Shown here in pieces: positions 1-13,156 of a stretch of 64,000 bases of DNA (position 1 is its first letter; every line of letters starts with the position of its first letter). The notes under the pieces were generated by a model. The model saw only the letters and a program-made list of their open reading frames with translations, made no database searches and was not told the DNA's origin. This DNA is from Hippophae tibetana. Lineage: Eukaryota > Streptophyta > Magnoliopsida > Rosales > Elaeagnaceae. A program made the translations under genes and the position numbers. The DNA is taken from contig CM072801.1 in the NCBI GenBank assembly GCA_037013495.1, forward strand, positions 85,111,816 to 85,175,815, given 5' to 3'.

Positions 1-486
1 CCCCTAAACAATTATATTTTTTTCTATAAAAATACATGTAGTGGGGGACATGGGGAATAATAAGAGGAAAACACACGCGTACAGATAACAATTCAGCTAA
101 AAGAGTACGCCATTTCCTGTGTTTTGATTTCAAACAATGTATGCCACGTATATGATTGGCTGGAATATTAAGGAAACACGTGGCAGCTTCGTATTTAGTG
201 GAACGTGAGGGCATATGCTGATACAATGAACCGCGTCACACGGGATATAAGAGCGCTACTCGGTGCGAGACAACTTGATTCCACTCGCGTACGAATCTGG
301 ACCGTTCAAAATAGATCCAACGGTGAGCGATGAGATGCACCTTAGGAGAATTTTCTACGCAGCCAACACATGGGTCCCACTCTACGTGCCGTGCAACATG
401 CATCCAAGAAACCCCCGTCCAATCGCTTTTGTCACGTTTGCATTACACGCGCCTGATCGTGACCGTTGATTTCGTGATCGTACAGT
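1..486. other. Unassigned left-edge sequence
   Basis: No gene recognised. It is less AT-rich than most of the window and has a G-box-type CACGTG at 177-182. A 68-codon reading frame at 263-469 (+) has no family match I recognise. It may be promoter or single-copy DNA into which the adjacent LTR inserted. Confidence 0.4.
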
Positions 487-2330
487 TGATGAGTGCTCAA
501 AAAGCACTAAAATTACCATGATTTTATGCACATTAATTGATTAAAAATATATATATTTATATGTTTTATCATATATTTATATAAATTTGTCTTTTTCGGA
601 ATCACGGGTATTTTTATTGTTTTTTAGGTATTTTGGCTTAAAAACATAACTTAAAGACTCAAAGAGGAATACTGGAAGCAATACATCACAAATATATTAA
701 TAAATAAATGGGGAAAGGTCAACAAATATGGAAAAATTGGACAAAATGAGTCAAAAAGGTAAAAAATGTCAAAAAGGAGAAAATCGCGCCGCCGCGCCAA
801 GCCGCACGCGTTGCCCTTCCTTCTGCGCGCGCCCAGCTGCCCTCCACGCGCGCCGACGCCCATTTCGCCCCATTTTTGCGCACAGCCGCCCTCATGACGT
901 CATGCTGATGTCATCAATGACCTAAGTAATTGCACTCCGCGTTTTCACCATTTTTTATCATTTTTTCACTCACTTTTTCTCTCCATCCTCACCTATAAAT
1001 ACCCCCCCTTCCCTTCACTTCTAAACACACCTCAAAACCATTCTTCTCTTCTCTTTCTTTCTCTCATTTCTTAGTTTTTAAGCTTTTCTTAGTTTCTTTC
1101 TTAGTTTTTAGTTAAATTCTCTTAGTTTTAGAGTTCTTCTCTTTTTGAGAAGAACTAGTTATGTTTTTGTAATTTATTAGCTTTTTGATTCAATAAATGG
1201 GAGTGCAAATTCCGCTTGGAGGTTTTCCAACAACGGGAATAGCATCGAAGTTCTGTAAGGATTTTATTTTCCTTACAGTTATTTTTTATGCTTTATTCTT
1301 ACATGTTATATTTAATTTGTCTGTGATTAAATTAAAATCTGCTGGCTATTTGTAAACATGATATAATAATAACGTTGTTATGCTTGCGAAATATTAAATA
1401 GGTGAAAATTTCTAAAATGAATTGATTTTATTTTTATTTAAGATTTTATATTAAGAATGTTAGAGAGAAATATATTATTTTTCATTACAAACTTAAATAT
1501 GAAAATTAGATTTTAAGGTTTAGTTATCCGGTCTAATTTAGAGTAGTTCTCTTTTATTTGTTGGTACAATCGCTCGATAGTTAGAGTGAAACTCTATTTC
1601 AAAAGTTTTTATAAGAATTATTATGTGAAAATGTATTGACAACATGTTTTCAGTAGTGGTTTTAAAAATTGAAAGTTAGTACTCGGATAATTAAATTCTT
1701 ATGTTTAATTTGGACACTTTGAATAAAGTTTAAACTGTCTAACCCCACCAAAGGTGGCATTTAAATGGTTCATTTTCAATTTCTTAGAAAAATGAATTAA
1801 ATTAATTAACCAAATTAGTTATCAACCTCACCCATAGGTGTTAATTGATTTGTTTAGAATATCTAACCCCACCAAAGGTGGTATTCATATAAAAAAGAGA
1901 GAATCAATACAATATCAATTTATATCTTTAATAACCTAGATAATATGCGCAAGCATAATTAATTTAGTTATTATATCCATAAATACTCCACTATTATAAA
2001 TGATAAAATTTGCATAAATATTTATTGAATCTGTATCTATGTTTATTTTTATGTTATTAGATTATATTTATTGAATCTGTATCTATGTTTATTTTTATGT
2101 TATTAGATTAGAAACACAAAAACCAAACTATCGTAACAGGATGTTTAGGATTTAATTTCATTTTTAAAAGTTTGAATAATAAATTAAAAACCACATACAT
2201 TCCTTCCTTAGATCGACCTTGGGAGTATACTTATCATTTTCTTCGAAATGATTTGTGCACTTGCGAGAGTTTTATAAATATTAAAACCAAAGTATTGGCA
2301 AGAATCGACGATGTCGGTTTTCGCTCATCA
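487..2330 (+). mobile_element. Solo LTR of a Ty3/gypsy element (TGATGAGTGC family)
   Basis: The 1844-bp repeat starts TGATGAGTGC and ends GCTCATCA. It is flanked by acagt (482-486) and acggt (2331-2335), a 5-bp target duplication with one mismatch. No primer-binding site follows the right end, so it is a solo LTR left by LTR-LTR recombination. Related LTR sequence occurs at 17469-17993, 22583-23553, 26000-26105, 44508-44961 and, more distantly, 62115-63710. A TATA box (994-1001) and AATAAA (1192-1197) place the approximate U3/R/U5 borders. A GC-rich block lies at about 787-920 in U3. A 46-bp tandem duplication lies at about 2021-2111 in U5. Confidence 0.85.
994..1001 (+). promoter_or_regulatory. 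LTR TATA box
   Basis: TATAAATA follows a pyrimidine-rich stretch and precedes a C-run and TC-rich sequence. AATAAA follows about 190 bp downstream. This is the normal U3/R layout of a plant LTR. It could start transcription rightward toward BIO2, 4.3 kb away, but nothing in the sequence shows that it is active. Confidence 0.55.
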
Positions 2331-2676
2331 ACGGTGCGTGTTGCGCGTGCATAATGGCGCAAGTGGCCTCCTTCTCCTGCATAGAAAAATCAACTTTCCT
2401 TAATTGCATTTTTACCCAAAAATTTAATTCAAATTAACTTCTAATCTTTTGATATTTGCAATTTCACCCACTTTTAATTCAAATTATATTTTTAGCTTTT
2501 ATTAATTGGAATTGAGTCCTTTTTTTGTTCAAATTCATTAATTTTCTTAAAAATATATTTATTAAAAAACTAATAGTAAATATTAATTTAATTAATTAAA
2601 AATTAACTAAAAATATAAAGAACATGACAATTATAATTAATAAAATAGACGAAAATAACTGTATAAAATACAGTTA
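2331..2676. other. AT-rich spacer
   Basis: No gene or repeat recognised. Mostly A/T-rich noncoding sequence between the solo LTR and an old integrase fragment. Confidence 0.5.
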
Positions 2677-3154
2677 TCACATGCCATTTTCCTAGTGAGC
2701 TTAAGTATAGTGCATAATGGACAAGTAAGAAGCTAAACATGGGCTTTGAATAAGTAGGAGAGATGTGTTTACTTCAACTAGATAAGTTAAAAGAGATTAA
2801 GGTTAAAGCCTATGAAAATGCAAAGATTTACAAAGAATGCACTCAATGTTACTATGATAAGGGCCTAATCTGCAAGTCTTTTTATCTTGAAAAGAAAATA
2901 CTTTTCTTTAAGTCTCATTTTAAATTGTTTCCATGAAAGTTGAAGTCAAAATGGTGTGGACCATTTCAAGTTGTTCAAGATTGTTCCCATGGAGTTGTAG
3001 AGATGTTGAACCCAAAAACTCGAATGGAGTTGTAGAGATGTTGAACCCAAAAACTCGACTGCCATTCAAGATGAATGGGCATCATGTAAATATTTACTTG
3101 GAAGGAGTCAATAAAAAGGAGGGCATTGAGTGTATCAAAGTATATGAACCATAG
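2677..3154 (+). pseudogene. Ty3/gypsy integrase C-terminal fragment (TAT/Athila type)
   Basis: Broken translation matches the end of a plant gypsy polyprotein. A HMP start is followed by a region like AYWAIKKLNF, then KAYENAKIYKE, then LFFKSHFKLFP and WCGPFQVVQ, and last VVEMLNPKTR and PFKMNGHHVN. Stops and frame changes are present, for example the stop after the S-A of the AYWAIK-like segment. A 35-bp tandem duplication (2991-3025 and 3026-3060) repeats the VVEMLNPKTR codons. Because 35 is not a multiple of three, it shifts the frame. Only the integrase tail is present; the LTR at 487-2330 is a separate insertion. Confidence 0.8.
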
Positions 3155-5285
3155 CCTCAAGGAAATGTGTTTGGTGGAAGGAAACTCATTATACCCGTTT
3201 AAATTAGTAATTTTCATTTATTTTTTATTAGTTCATTTTCTAATTGTTCCTTTTTGAATGCTTTTCTCAACATTGACTTCTTCTCCATGCTTAATCACTT
3301 GGTAATTGTCTTGTTAAATTTTGATTTATGTAAATTTGATTGCTATTATTGATACATAAATCATTGCCTAGACTATTGCTTTATTATCTATTCTAGAAAT
3401 CTTAGCTCCATGCTTGCTAATCTATGTTTTAAACTAGAGTTAGGATTTGTTTTTTACTGAAATCTATCTAGAACACACACGAACATTGATTCGCACAATC
3501 TGAATGAGCCTAGCTTTCAAACCTGATTTTTTGTACCCAAATTTTATCTTTTACATCACTAACCGAGGTTTTTAAGTTTTTGTCGCATCATTTTTGTTTT
3601 ACTTACTTTCAATTTTATTCAATAGAGTTGTAAAAGAGATATTTTTGCCGACCAAGGGTTCTTTATTTCCGTGGTCAATAAATGTCTATTCTTCCAAAAA
3701 AAAATAAGATAAGAGAAAAAAATGGGTTATTGTTCACATTTTCAAAAATAAAAAAACATTTGATGAATCAAACTTCCAAATTTAAATGACTATAACTTTT
3801 GACTGAGGTACCCCAACGAATATTATAATATATCAAATCGCAGCTCGTATCGAATGTGTCTCATTTATGAGGAGCTAATCAAAACATTGGTCAAAATCCA
3901 CTCACATTAATCTCGAAGGTTGTGAAAATAAAGTGGGGGCTCATAAGTAAAGTATATTTGTATATTATCATAAGGAGGTTAGTATAAGACCAAGTACTTA
4001 AACATTAAATTTTCATAGTAGATAAATTGGGTGATCCGATTGATCGATAATTTTTTTCTTAAATCATTGTGTTGGCTTAGGTTATTTTCACTTAAAAATC
4101 TTATGTGTTATTTTTAATTTTTTTTCTTTATTATTTATACATGATTGCATGTTTTGTTGTTATAATTAGGTTAAGAATTAATAATTTGATTAAATTAAAA
4201 ATTATATATTCATCCCTTCTAAATCTATTTGGTTTGTTTTAAAAATTTCAATTTTAAACTAAGTCTAAAACTTAAACCAACGTAATCTAATCAATTCTTC
4301 GACATTTAATTGTACAAATTTTAATTTTTGCAATTTGTATCACGTAATTGATATTGTTTAAATTCTAGAGTTATAGACTTATACAATAATAGAGTATGAA
4401 ACACATTATACTAATTTAAATATTTTTTTTATCTATTTCATACATATAACTAAAAAATGACTTATAATTATTAACGTCAAGATAATAGGTTAGTATTTTG
4501 AATTTTTTTTAACTAATAATGAGTTAATAATGAAAAAATAAATTAAAAAGTGAAAAAAATTAAATATAATATATATGAGTTCTTTTAATTTGATTGATTT
4601 TTTGGTATTTGAAAACTAAACTAATTCATGCTTATTATTTCTTCAAAATTAAAACCAAACTAAATTAATTATAGTTTTTTTAATAACTATACTTATCACG
4701 TAAGTATAATTAGAATGAATACTAAATTTTTTATATGCTTAAATATGTTTCATATTTTTAACTAATCGATTATTTTTTAAAATTGATAAAATTGGAATGA
4801 TTTATTTTGATTCTAGTTCGTTTGGGTTGGGATGAGCTATTGGCTCAATGGACCAACATGAAAAGCGACAAAAAAGCAAATTTGTAAAAAATTAAATTTT
4901 ATATAATAATATATATATATATATTATTAAATAGAAATATACTCCATTAGATATAATTAATATTAATATATATGAGGTGGAAAGTTTAACTCACAATAAA
5001 GATTCACTAATTAACAGATTGGGTTAAATAATTCGACCCTACCCGACTCTCCGATCTCTTTGAGACCTTTATTTGTTCCAACTCTACTTGTGTTTAGTTG
5101 TGTACTTCTGTTTGCTAGCGTGTACTTTAGCGGCGTATTTTGACTTCTGATTCTCCAAAAAGCGATTTTTCTCCTCGGCTTTGTAATCCCCGCGCTTTCT
5201 CTTTCTCCCCGTGCCCTTTTTCCCTAGAAATCTCTCCGAATTTCTGCGATTTTCCGAGGAAATCTAAAGAAAAGAAAGTAAAGCA
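3155..5285. other. Intergenic region upstream of BIO2
   Basis: No gene recognised. The first 500 bp resemble the noncoding region after gypsy integrase. The rest is AT-rich with a short TA run near 4910-4925. The last 200 bp before the BIO2 start are GC-richer and probably hold its core promoter and 5' UTR. I could not assign a convincing TATA box. Confidence 0.5.
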
Positions 5286-8200
5286 ATGTTTTTGATTCGG
5301 TCCATTTTGCGTCATCAGCTCAGAGTTTCGGCGTTCTCACTTCAATCTTCTTTTTGTGGTGCTTGGTATTCTACTTCTGCAGCTGCAAGTCAAGCTGACC
5401 GAACCATCAAAGTAGGCTCCAGAAATGACTGGACCCACGACGAGATCAAGGCTGTTTATGATTCTCCAATTCTTGATCTTCTCTTCCATGGTGTTAGTAC
5501 CACTCCCAATTTCTCTGTCTTAGCTTTCTTTTTTATTTATGTACCTCATTTTATTTGAAATTGTAAAGCTTTCAGTGTGGTTTTCTTGCCAATTGCTAAG
5601 TGAAATAAGGCTTATTTGAGCAGCTTTTGAAGCTACTAGACATTGACCTTCTTGGCAACCAAATGGTTTATCGTGAAATAGATTTTTTTATCTTGCTCTT
5701 GATATAGCCAATAAAGCTGTTATGGACTTATGAACTTATGGTTATTACCCTTGATGGGTAATTTTCTTAGTATTATCTATAGCCTTCTACGTTTTAGCTT
5801 CTAAATTTAGGCATAAGTGTATGACAAAAAGTTTCAACTTTTATTGACAAAACTTGTAACTTTCATCTTGCAATTTCTTTTTCTTTTTTAATACCAAATG
5901 ATACCATTGAGGCATAACCCTGTTTTCTTACGGTAAGCATGTTACTGGCATAGTTGGAGTTTTGTTAGTGTCATTACACTCCTTTGCTTCACAATGAAAC
6001 ATGTGCTTTAGAAATCCCTTCCCGGACCTAGGATAATATGAGTTTTTTTATTGAGGAGGGGAAGGCATTGGTGTGATTCAATCCTGGCAATTCCCCATTC
6101 TTGTAGTAGTAACTTTTTTTTTCAATATATTCCGGGGAGATGTGCTATTTGTACTCTTCATTTTTCGATAAGTACTTGTGCCCAAGAAACATAACTTAGT
6201 CATTGGTATCGGTGTTCAGACCTTCTAATTTGGTGTAAATTTATATAAAATTTAGAAAATGGTTGTATTTGACACTGGATATGTATCCAAAAATGTGTCC
6301 TAAAAGAGTCTCTGTCACATAACTGTGGAGGGGGTTTTGAATAGGGAATTTCTTGAAAGAAATGTCAAACATTTACTAATTGTACAGTGTGTACTAGAAA
6401 TTCAGTAGTTATGCGTTTTTCAAATTAAATTGCAGAATCATTTTTTTACGTTTAATTTTCATCAATTTTAGTCCCAATTGAAGTATATCATTTCCCTCTG
6501 CAATTTTATATAAATTAATCCCCTTTGGCGTTTATTCAGGCACAAGTTCACAGACATGCTCATAACTTCAAGGAAGTACAGCAATGTACTCTTCTATCTA
6601 TTAAGACTGGTGGGTGTAGTGAGGACTGTTCCTATTGTCCTCAATCGTCAAGATATGACACAGGACTGAAAGGTCAAAAGCTTATGACCAAAGATGCTGT
6701 TTTTGAGGCTGCAAGAAAGGTCTACTTCATTATCTCTTTACATGTTAAAAGTTTCCATTATATATTTTGTATTATTCTAATCATTATATCCATTCAAAAT
6801 AGAGTACTACTATATCCACGAACATGTGATAATCACAACTGGCATGGAAGTATATCACTGATATAATTTTGTGGCTCCAATTGTACTTATTACCAATAAT
6901 GATACATTGGCCATGTCATTTGTGATTAATTTGTGATAGATATACTTTTTCTTCAAATAATGTAGTCTTGATGCAGAAAGTTTATGAATCTTTGCAAAAC
7001 CATTTTTTCGTAATAAAGGTAGTCAACATGTTTTGATGTTTACTCAAGAATTCTGTTAACAATAATCTTAGGTCTTTTTATTTTTTTTATTTTTTTGAAG
7101 AGATGATAGTAATAAGCCTTCCAGATTGACTACAGCCCAAAAAATTCCGAGAGTTCTGTGAATGTCATGATTAACTAACTTACTTTCTCTAGGGAACATT
7201 AGTTGATAGCTATATGCATAATTTCTTGCAAATCAGATAATTTGACATTCTCACTTGAACTTTTTGGATAAGTAAAATACCTTCCTGAAATTACAGACAT
7301 GAGCTGTAGCACAGCCATTGATATGTACAACTCAGCTATATTAGGTCACAGAATTTACTCAACTTTGATAAACTTTGTCTTCTTAGTTGTGTGATCTAAT
7401 GCATTTGGCCATAACACTCTTTGGCAGGCAAAGGAGGCTGGTAGCACACGTTTTTGCATGGGTGCGGCATGGAGAGATACATTTGGACGAAAGACCAACT
7501 TCAACCAAATCCTAAAATACGTAGAAGAAATAAGGTATTTATAACTTATAAACTTATAATGCTTCTCATTAAATTCACAAGATCTTGATGATTTTTCTTT
7601 ATTTGTTGATCCGAAAGTAATTGTGGTATCCGAAAGTAATTGTGTTATTATACCAACAATAACTGAGTATAATATGGTGAGTTCATGTTGTAAGTATTGG
7701 TGTTAGCTGTTTCACCTAACAGAATGATGGCAACAATTTATGGGCTCATCATTATTTTGTGCATCTTGTCATACACTTTTGAGCTTATAACATAATAGGT
7801 AGGATAGTTAGAAAACTGACATCGTCTCCTGTTAAGTTGTCTTCTCATTGGTTCTGCACTTAACTAATTTCCTGGCAACCATTTTAATCTTACGTTCCAC
7901 TATGCTTCTTGTTCTATGTTTATATTGCCCCCATTTGGCAAATGATAGTTGGTTTCTTTTACTCTCTTCCATTTTTGGATGGAGTGTAAACAATAGGTTA
8001 ACAGGGCATAGATGGACAATAAGAAGAAATATTAACAGTACCAACTACCAATATCAACATTAGTGCCAACATTAGTCTAAACTTAAAAAAGGTTCCATTT
8101 CGGGCAAAGAAAAACAGACCCCTCTCTGTCCACCACCTTCATCATTAGATGGCTCATATTACATTCAGTTGTACTATTTGGGTGCTATTATTCATATAGT

Positions 8201-9950
8201 GGTAAAATATTCTTCTGTTCTATGAATGCCGGAGATACATCTCAAATTGAACAGGAATATGGGGATGGAGGTATGCTGCACTTTGGGTATGCTTGAGAAG
8301 CAGCAAGCTCTGGAACTCAAAAGTGCAGGTCTCACAGCTTATAACCACAACCTTGATACCTCAAGGGAATATTATCCAAACATCATCACAACAAGGACTT
8401 ACGATGAGCGACTTGAAACCCTTCAACATGTCCGCGATGCAGGGATTAGTGTTTGTTCAGGTAATCTTCTTTTATGCTTTGGGTATATTGAAAACAAATG
8501 AGCTGTTGCAAGTACATGCTTTGCATACTGAAACAGTGAAACCATATTTCTCTTAAATTTTCCTTTATTAAAGATTAACCAAGATAAAATGCATCAGACT
8601 TGAGATGCTACTTTGAATAATTCTCTTTTAAATTCTTTGGTTTCCTTTTGGAGCTTTTCGACTGTTCATTCTATTGAAATTTGAAAATTGTGTATGACTA
8701 TGTAAATGACACTTTTCCTTAAAACTCATAGTGCAACTTATTTTATTTGTTACTGACAAGCAGTTGATTTCATAGACTTGAAAGACTGAAAGTTGATTTA
8801 CTTCGAAAAGAAATTTTCAACTTCTAGATCAAAACTGCAAAATTGCATATGCTTTGTTGTCTCTATTTTTTTGTATTCCCTTAACGTGAAAAAGCTAGTC
8901 ATTTTAAGCATCCAGTATATTTAACGTTTTTAAATGATCAAACTTTTGTTGATTAATGGTTACTGAGACTTTCTAAATTTGTCAAAGTAAATTTTTGTTT
9001 TAAACTTTTTTGTTCATAGGTGGAATAATAGGACTTGGAGAAGCAGCGGAGGACCGTGTTGGTTTGCTGCATACATTGGCTACACTTCCCACTCACCCTG
9101 AGAGCGTTCCAATTAATTCTCTTGTTGCTGTGAAAGGCACTCCACTTCAAGATCAAAAGGTAGCTTTAATACATTGCTAATAGGGGAACTTCGAAACTAT
9201 ATTCTTCCTCTAAGAATTTCTCTGCATGGAAATTTTGATAAATGTCTTGACATATTTTTCCATTGATTTTTTTTTTTATATTATTGTCATTGAAATTTTT
9301 ATTTTTTATTGTTGTTTTCATGTTATTAGATGAATAAGCGCACAGGATAATCCTCATAGTTGAATTTCACTATTAACCCTCTCTAAACGTTGAAAACGTG
9401 TTCAAATTCAATTTATGCATGGTTTTGAGCATATGTTTAATCCATGTTCTAGACATTTATTTTATATTATGAACATTTATTTATCATTATATTTATGAAA
9501 TATGTTTAATAAATTTGAAAAATGGAATTGAATATGTTTTCAACGCCTGTGAGGGTTAGAAATAAAATTTTCCAAAAAACTTGGGTTATACATGAAAAGG
9601 AACCATAACCGAGTTCGTTTGTGCTGTATGACTTGTTCCAGCCAGTTGATATATGGGAGATGATTCGGATGATTGCCACGGCAAGGATAGTCATGCCAAA
9701 AGCAATGGTGAGATTATCAGCTGGTAGAGTACGATTCTCGATGCCAGAGCAAGCATTGTGCTTTCTTGCTGGGGCAAACTCAATATTCACTGGTGAAAAG
9801 CTGTTAACTACCCCTAACAACGATTTTGATGCCGATCAACTTATGTTCAAGGTGCTTGGTTTGATTCCAAAAGCACCTAGCGTTGCAGATAATTCAACAA
9901 AGGCTGAAGGGGTAGAGACTGGTGTGGAAGCAATTTCAAGTTCAGGTTGA
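5286..9950 (+). CDS. BIO2: Biotin synthase, mitochondrial, six exons
   Basis: Radical-SAM enzyme inserting sulfur into dethiobiotin, the last step of biotin synthesis, in mitochondria. Exons: 5286-5492, 6540-6719, 7428-7534, 8255-8460, 9020-9159 and 9642-9950. All introns are GT-AG and phases agree, giving 382 residues, close to the known plant enzyme. Residues 1-35 are rich in Arg and Ser and lack acids, as in mitochondrial presequences. The radical-SAM 4Fe-4S motif C-SED-C-SY-C is Cys95, Cys99 and Cys102. The 2Fe-2S ligands known from E. coli BioB are all present: Cys139 (RFCMGAAW), Cys172 (MEVCCTLG), Cys232 (SVCSGG) and Arg304 (VRLSAGR). YNHNLDTS is conserved. No stop or frameshift interrupts it. 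The start is the first Met in frame with the presequence. A possible poly(A) signal AATAAA lies at 10030-10035. The gene is flanked by transposon remnants but looks intact. Confidence 0.97.
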
Positions 9951-10340
9951 TATTTCTAATTTTTAAGTAAAATAAGTCTTGGTAGTACTTAGTTTGCTAC
10001 CCTGTTTGTGGTCTATATAATTATATTTTAATAAAAAGTTTATTATTGATTCATCTTTCAATCACCGAATTTTGAGGTTTAAATCAAATTAGTTAACCAT
10101 GAAACCACTTTAGTATTGAGTTTCGTATTTTAATAGTATTTTTATTACATAAAAAGTATACATTTGGATTCATGTTATCAAATTAATGTGTATTTTAGTA
10201 GTCACTTATTTAACAAAAGATATAATAAAGGTCTAATTTTGTGGGGAAAAAATCTAATTTATAGAAGGATAGTTTTATCTTTGTGATAATATTGGGTAAA
10301 TAACTTATAAGGTATTAAAATTTTGATCCATTTTACACAA
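9951..10340. other. BIO2 3' flank
   Basis: AT-rich sequence after the BIO2 stop. AATAAA at 10030-10035 could end the transcript. No other gene seen. Confidence 0.5.
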
Positions 10341-10560
10341 AGGTATTTAAATTTTTTTCTACAGAAAGATACCCAAATATTTATTTTCTTTACACAAAAG
10401 TATATTTTTGTGATTAAGTTTTACCACATCAATTAATTAACTTATGTGGTAGAATTTAATCACGAATAAGATTTTAGGTACCTTTTGTGGAAAGAAAAAA
10501 GTCATCACTTTTGTATAAAGACTAGAGTTTGGGTACTAATATTTACTATTTTATACACTC
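10341..10560. repeat. Hairpin-forming repeat, possibly a MITE
   Basis: Imperfect inverted repeat centred near 10433. The inner arms are GTGATTAAGTTTTACCACAT and ATGTGGTAGAATTTAATCAC around a short AT loop. Outer arms carry GATACCCAAA on the left and TTTGGGTAC on the right, with ACAAAAG-type motifs on both sides. Size and AT content suit a MITE. I found no clear target duplication, so superfamily and exact ends are open. Confidence 0.5.
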
Positions 10561-12080
10561 TATTATTTGTTTTTGTTTATTTCAATCTCAATATGAAAAT
10601 ATTTTATACTATCTTAGCAATTACCGTCAACTTCAGGCATATCTCCAGCCTACCCTTGATTTCACTTTATTTCTTTATTGGTCAACTAATTTTCAGTATT
10701 GTTGTAGAACAATCCAAAGCAAGATATATATTTTTTAATACATAGTTAGATCACTGTCAACTCATTTGAAGTAATCATCTATATCTTGATTGCAGCTATC
10801 ATCATTTCATTCTCTTTGATTTCACTATCTCTATCATTTCTGATCATTTTATATTTGATTAAAACTTTAGGTTAAAGTACTTTGATCGAACACAAGGTAG
10901 TCGAAAAAGAACAAGAGGTCAAGAGGATCAGAGAGAATGAGTTGAGAGTAGTTGCGGTTATTAGCAAAGATGGTACTTCAAATAAGTTATTGGTTACTTA
11001 ACTTTAATTTTGATTATTTTGTAGTGTAGTAAACAGTAAATGATGATTGTTAGCCAAAAGAATGGAATAGTGTTAGAGATAGGATGAAAGTGATGATAGA
11101 AGTGTGGACTGTTAGGATGAATATGGTTGTTTTATTAGAAAAAAAACAGTAATTCATATCTTACTTTTAGAAGTCGACATTATTATCAAGAATATATAGT
11201 GACAAATAAACTAAGCCTAAAGGAAAACCATTAATGACCAAGTACAATATCAAATCCTCCTTTTGGACTTCATGAAAAATGATAAATAAAAACTTGGGTG
11301 AGTGACATCAATTAGTAAGCAAACTCACCGTACATGTAATAATAAACAATACCACATGTAAATCAAACCCAAACTTATCGGCATATGTTCATGACATGAT
11401 TATGCTTATGAAATATGCAGAGAAAAACTTTTCATAAACTTTCTTTAAGACCGTCATGAACCATCGCTTAAAAACTAATCATATTGGAGTCCTATATGAA
11501 TCACTTGTTGGCAATTAACATGTATAAAATACATGTATAAGTAGCCTTATAAACTTGGAACAAATTAGAATTCCAATAACAACTCACTTGTACAAATGCA
11601 TCTACACCAAAGGGGAAGGTTCTTATGTCTCCGAGTTGAACTTACATGAGTCATATCCCACGACCTTTAAACTTATTATAGATGTGTGACTCCAAAACAT
11701 AAAATTTGAATTTAGATGGTTCTGGGAATCCAATCAAAACATATACATACATAGAAAACTTTACTTGAGAAACTTATTTGTTTTCCAAAAACTTTGGTTG
11801 ATATAGAAGATTTTTTTGTAAGAGTGAAGTGTAGGAACTTAAGGATCCTAAAATATTAAATTATTAGGTAGAGTAGTCCAAATCTTTATAAACTCATGAA
11901 TCACCCTAAGTTTAAACAATGTATAACTTTGTTCGTGCTTTCCAACAATCTTTCCCTTAAACAAAATATCATATGATTATGCTCCTCTTCAATAAAAAAT
12001 ATGTATCATTTTTGTGCTTTAAACTATGTCTAGCTCTCCTTCAATCAAAGATATGTCATATTTTTAAGATTTATACTATA
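10561..12080. other. Noncoding sequence between BIO2 and the CACTA element
   Basis: AT-rich; no protein family recognised in any frame. Short open frames near 10485-10745 have no domain-like content. Confidence 0.4.
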
Positions 12081-12081
12081 T

Positions 12082-12412
12082 CCAATTTTCCCTCGTCCAA
12101 GATATGCCTTATCTTCATACTTTACACTATGTCTAGCTCTCCCTTAGTTGAAGACACTTCTTATCTTAACAATTTGTATTGTGGTTCAACTTCTTTTGAG
12201 CCCACAATGAGCCTTAGGTTCATGCATATGGAGCCTTGGGTCATGTCCAATTTTCCCTCGGTCAAAGATACGCCTTATCTTCATACTTTATACTATATCC
12301 AGCTCTCCCTTAGTTGAAGACACTTCTTATCTTAACAATTTGTATTGTGGTTCAACTACTTTTGAGCCCACAATGAGCCCTGGGTTCTTGCATACGGAGC
12401 CTTGGGGTTATG
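12082..12412. repeat. 166-bp direct repeat, two copies
   Basis: Two adjacent copies of about 166 bp. Landmarks are AGCTCTCCCTTAGTTGAAG at 12135 and 12301, each followed by the same TTGTATTGTGGTTCAACT and GAGCCCACAATGAGCC segments. Earlier, more diverged units (around 11995-12080) hint at an older array. Function unknown; probably part of a decayed transposon's noncoding region. Confidence 0.7.
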
Positions 12413-13153
12413 AATATGGAGCCCATAGTGAGCCTCAGATTCAAAAAGATGAAGTTTATAACGAGTTAGGTTTAAACAAATAGAGCCTATATAATTGATA
12501 AATTTACATAGATGTCCACAATGGTAAAGTTTGGGGTTTTCTCGTCACCAATTTGTTTTTAAAAGAATATGGGTAATTATTTCTTTAAACTTCATAGTTA
12601 AAAAGGTTTGACCTAGCAAAACTCAAGGATAGGTGATCCTCGGAAAGCACCTCGATCATAAAAAGAAACAAAATCTTATTATGCATCAAGTAATAACATA
12701 ACATAGACACAATCTCATAGGTAAAAAATACATATAATCACAAACAAGCATCAAACATATATTTAATATTTCAAGCAACATTGGTCAACTCACCTCACAG
12801 TGGCAAAAACCATGCTTAAACCAATAGAAAAAAGTGACCTCAATGGGAAGCTAGCCTATTCAAGGACCAAGGAACAATTTCATTTCGCACATTAAAAAGT
12901 CTAAAACAGGATAATTATGCTACTTAGGTTTTAGCGCAACATCTCTTTTCCTTCTTATTAATCTCTATTATTCTAGTTCTCTTAGAACTCATAATCATGT
13001 TGCCTAATATTACTGAAATTTTTATTTCTCTCAATTTTTTATTTTAGGTAGACTAAAAATATAATTTATTTTACCTATACTCAAGCCTAGTTCATCTATC
13101 GCAATATAGGTCATGTTTAACGATATTTATAAAAATCATTACAAATTCTTTTC
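12413..13153. other. Noncoding sequence left of the CACTA element
   Basis: No gene recognised. It continues across the CACTA insertion into 21749 and onward. Confidence 0.4.
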
Positions 13154-13156
13154 AAA

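Noticed and set aside
263-469. 68-codon frame at the left edge as a gene
   Set aside because: No recognised domain and ordinary length for chance; no second exon or homologue seen.
5286-5558. BIO2 first frame running to 5558 as a 90-aa protein
   Set aside because: The last 63 bases are intron; the GT donor at 5493 joins in frame with 6540 to give conserved sequence.
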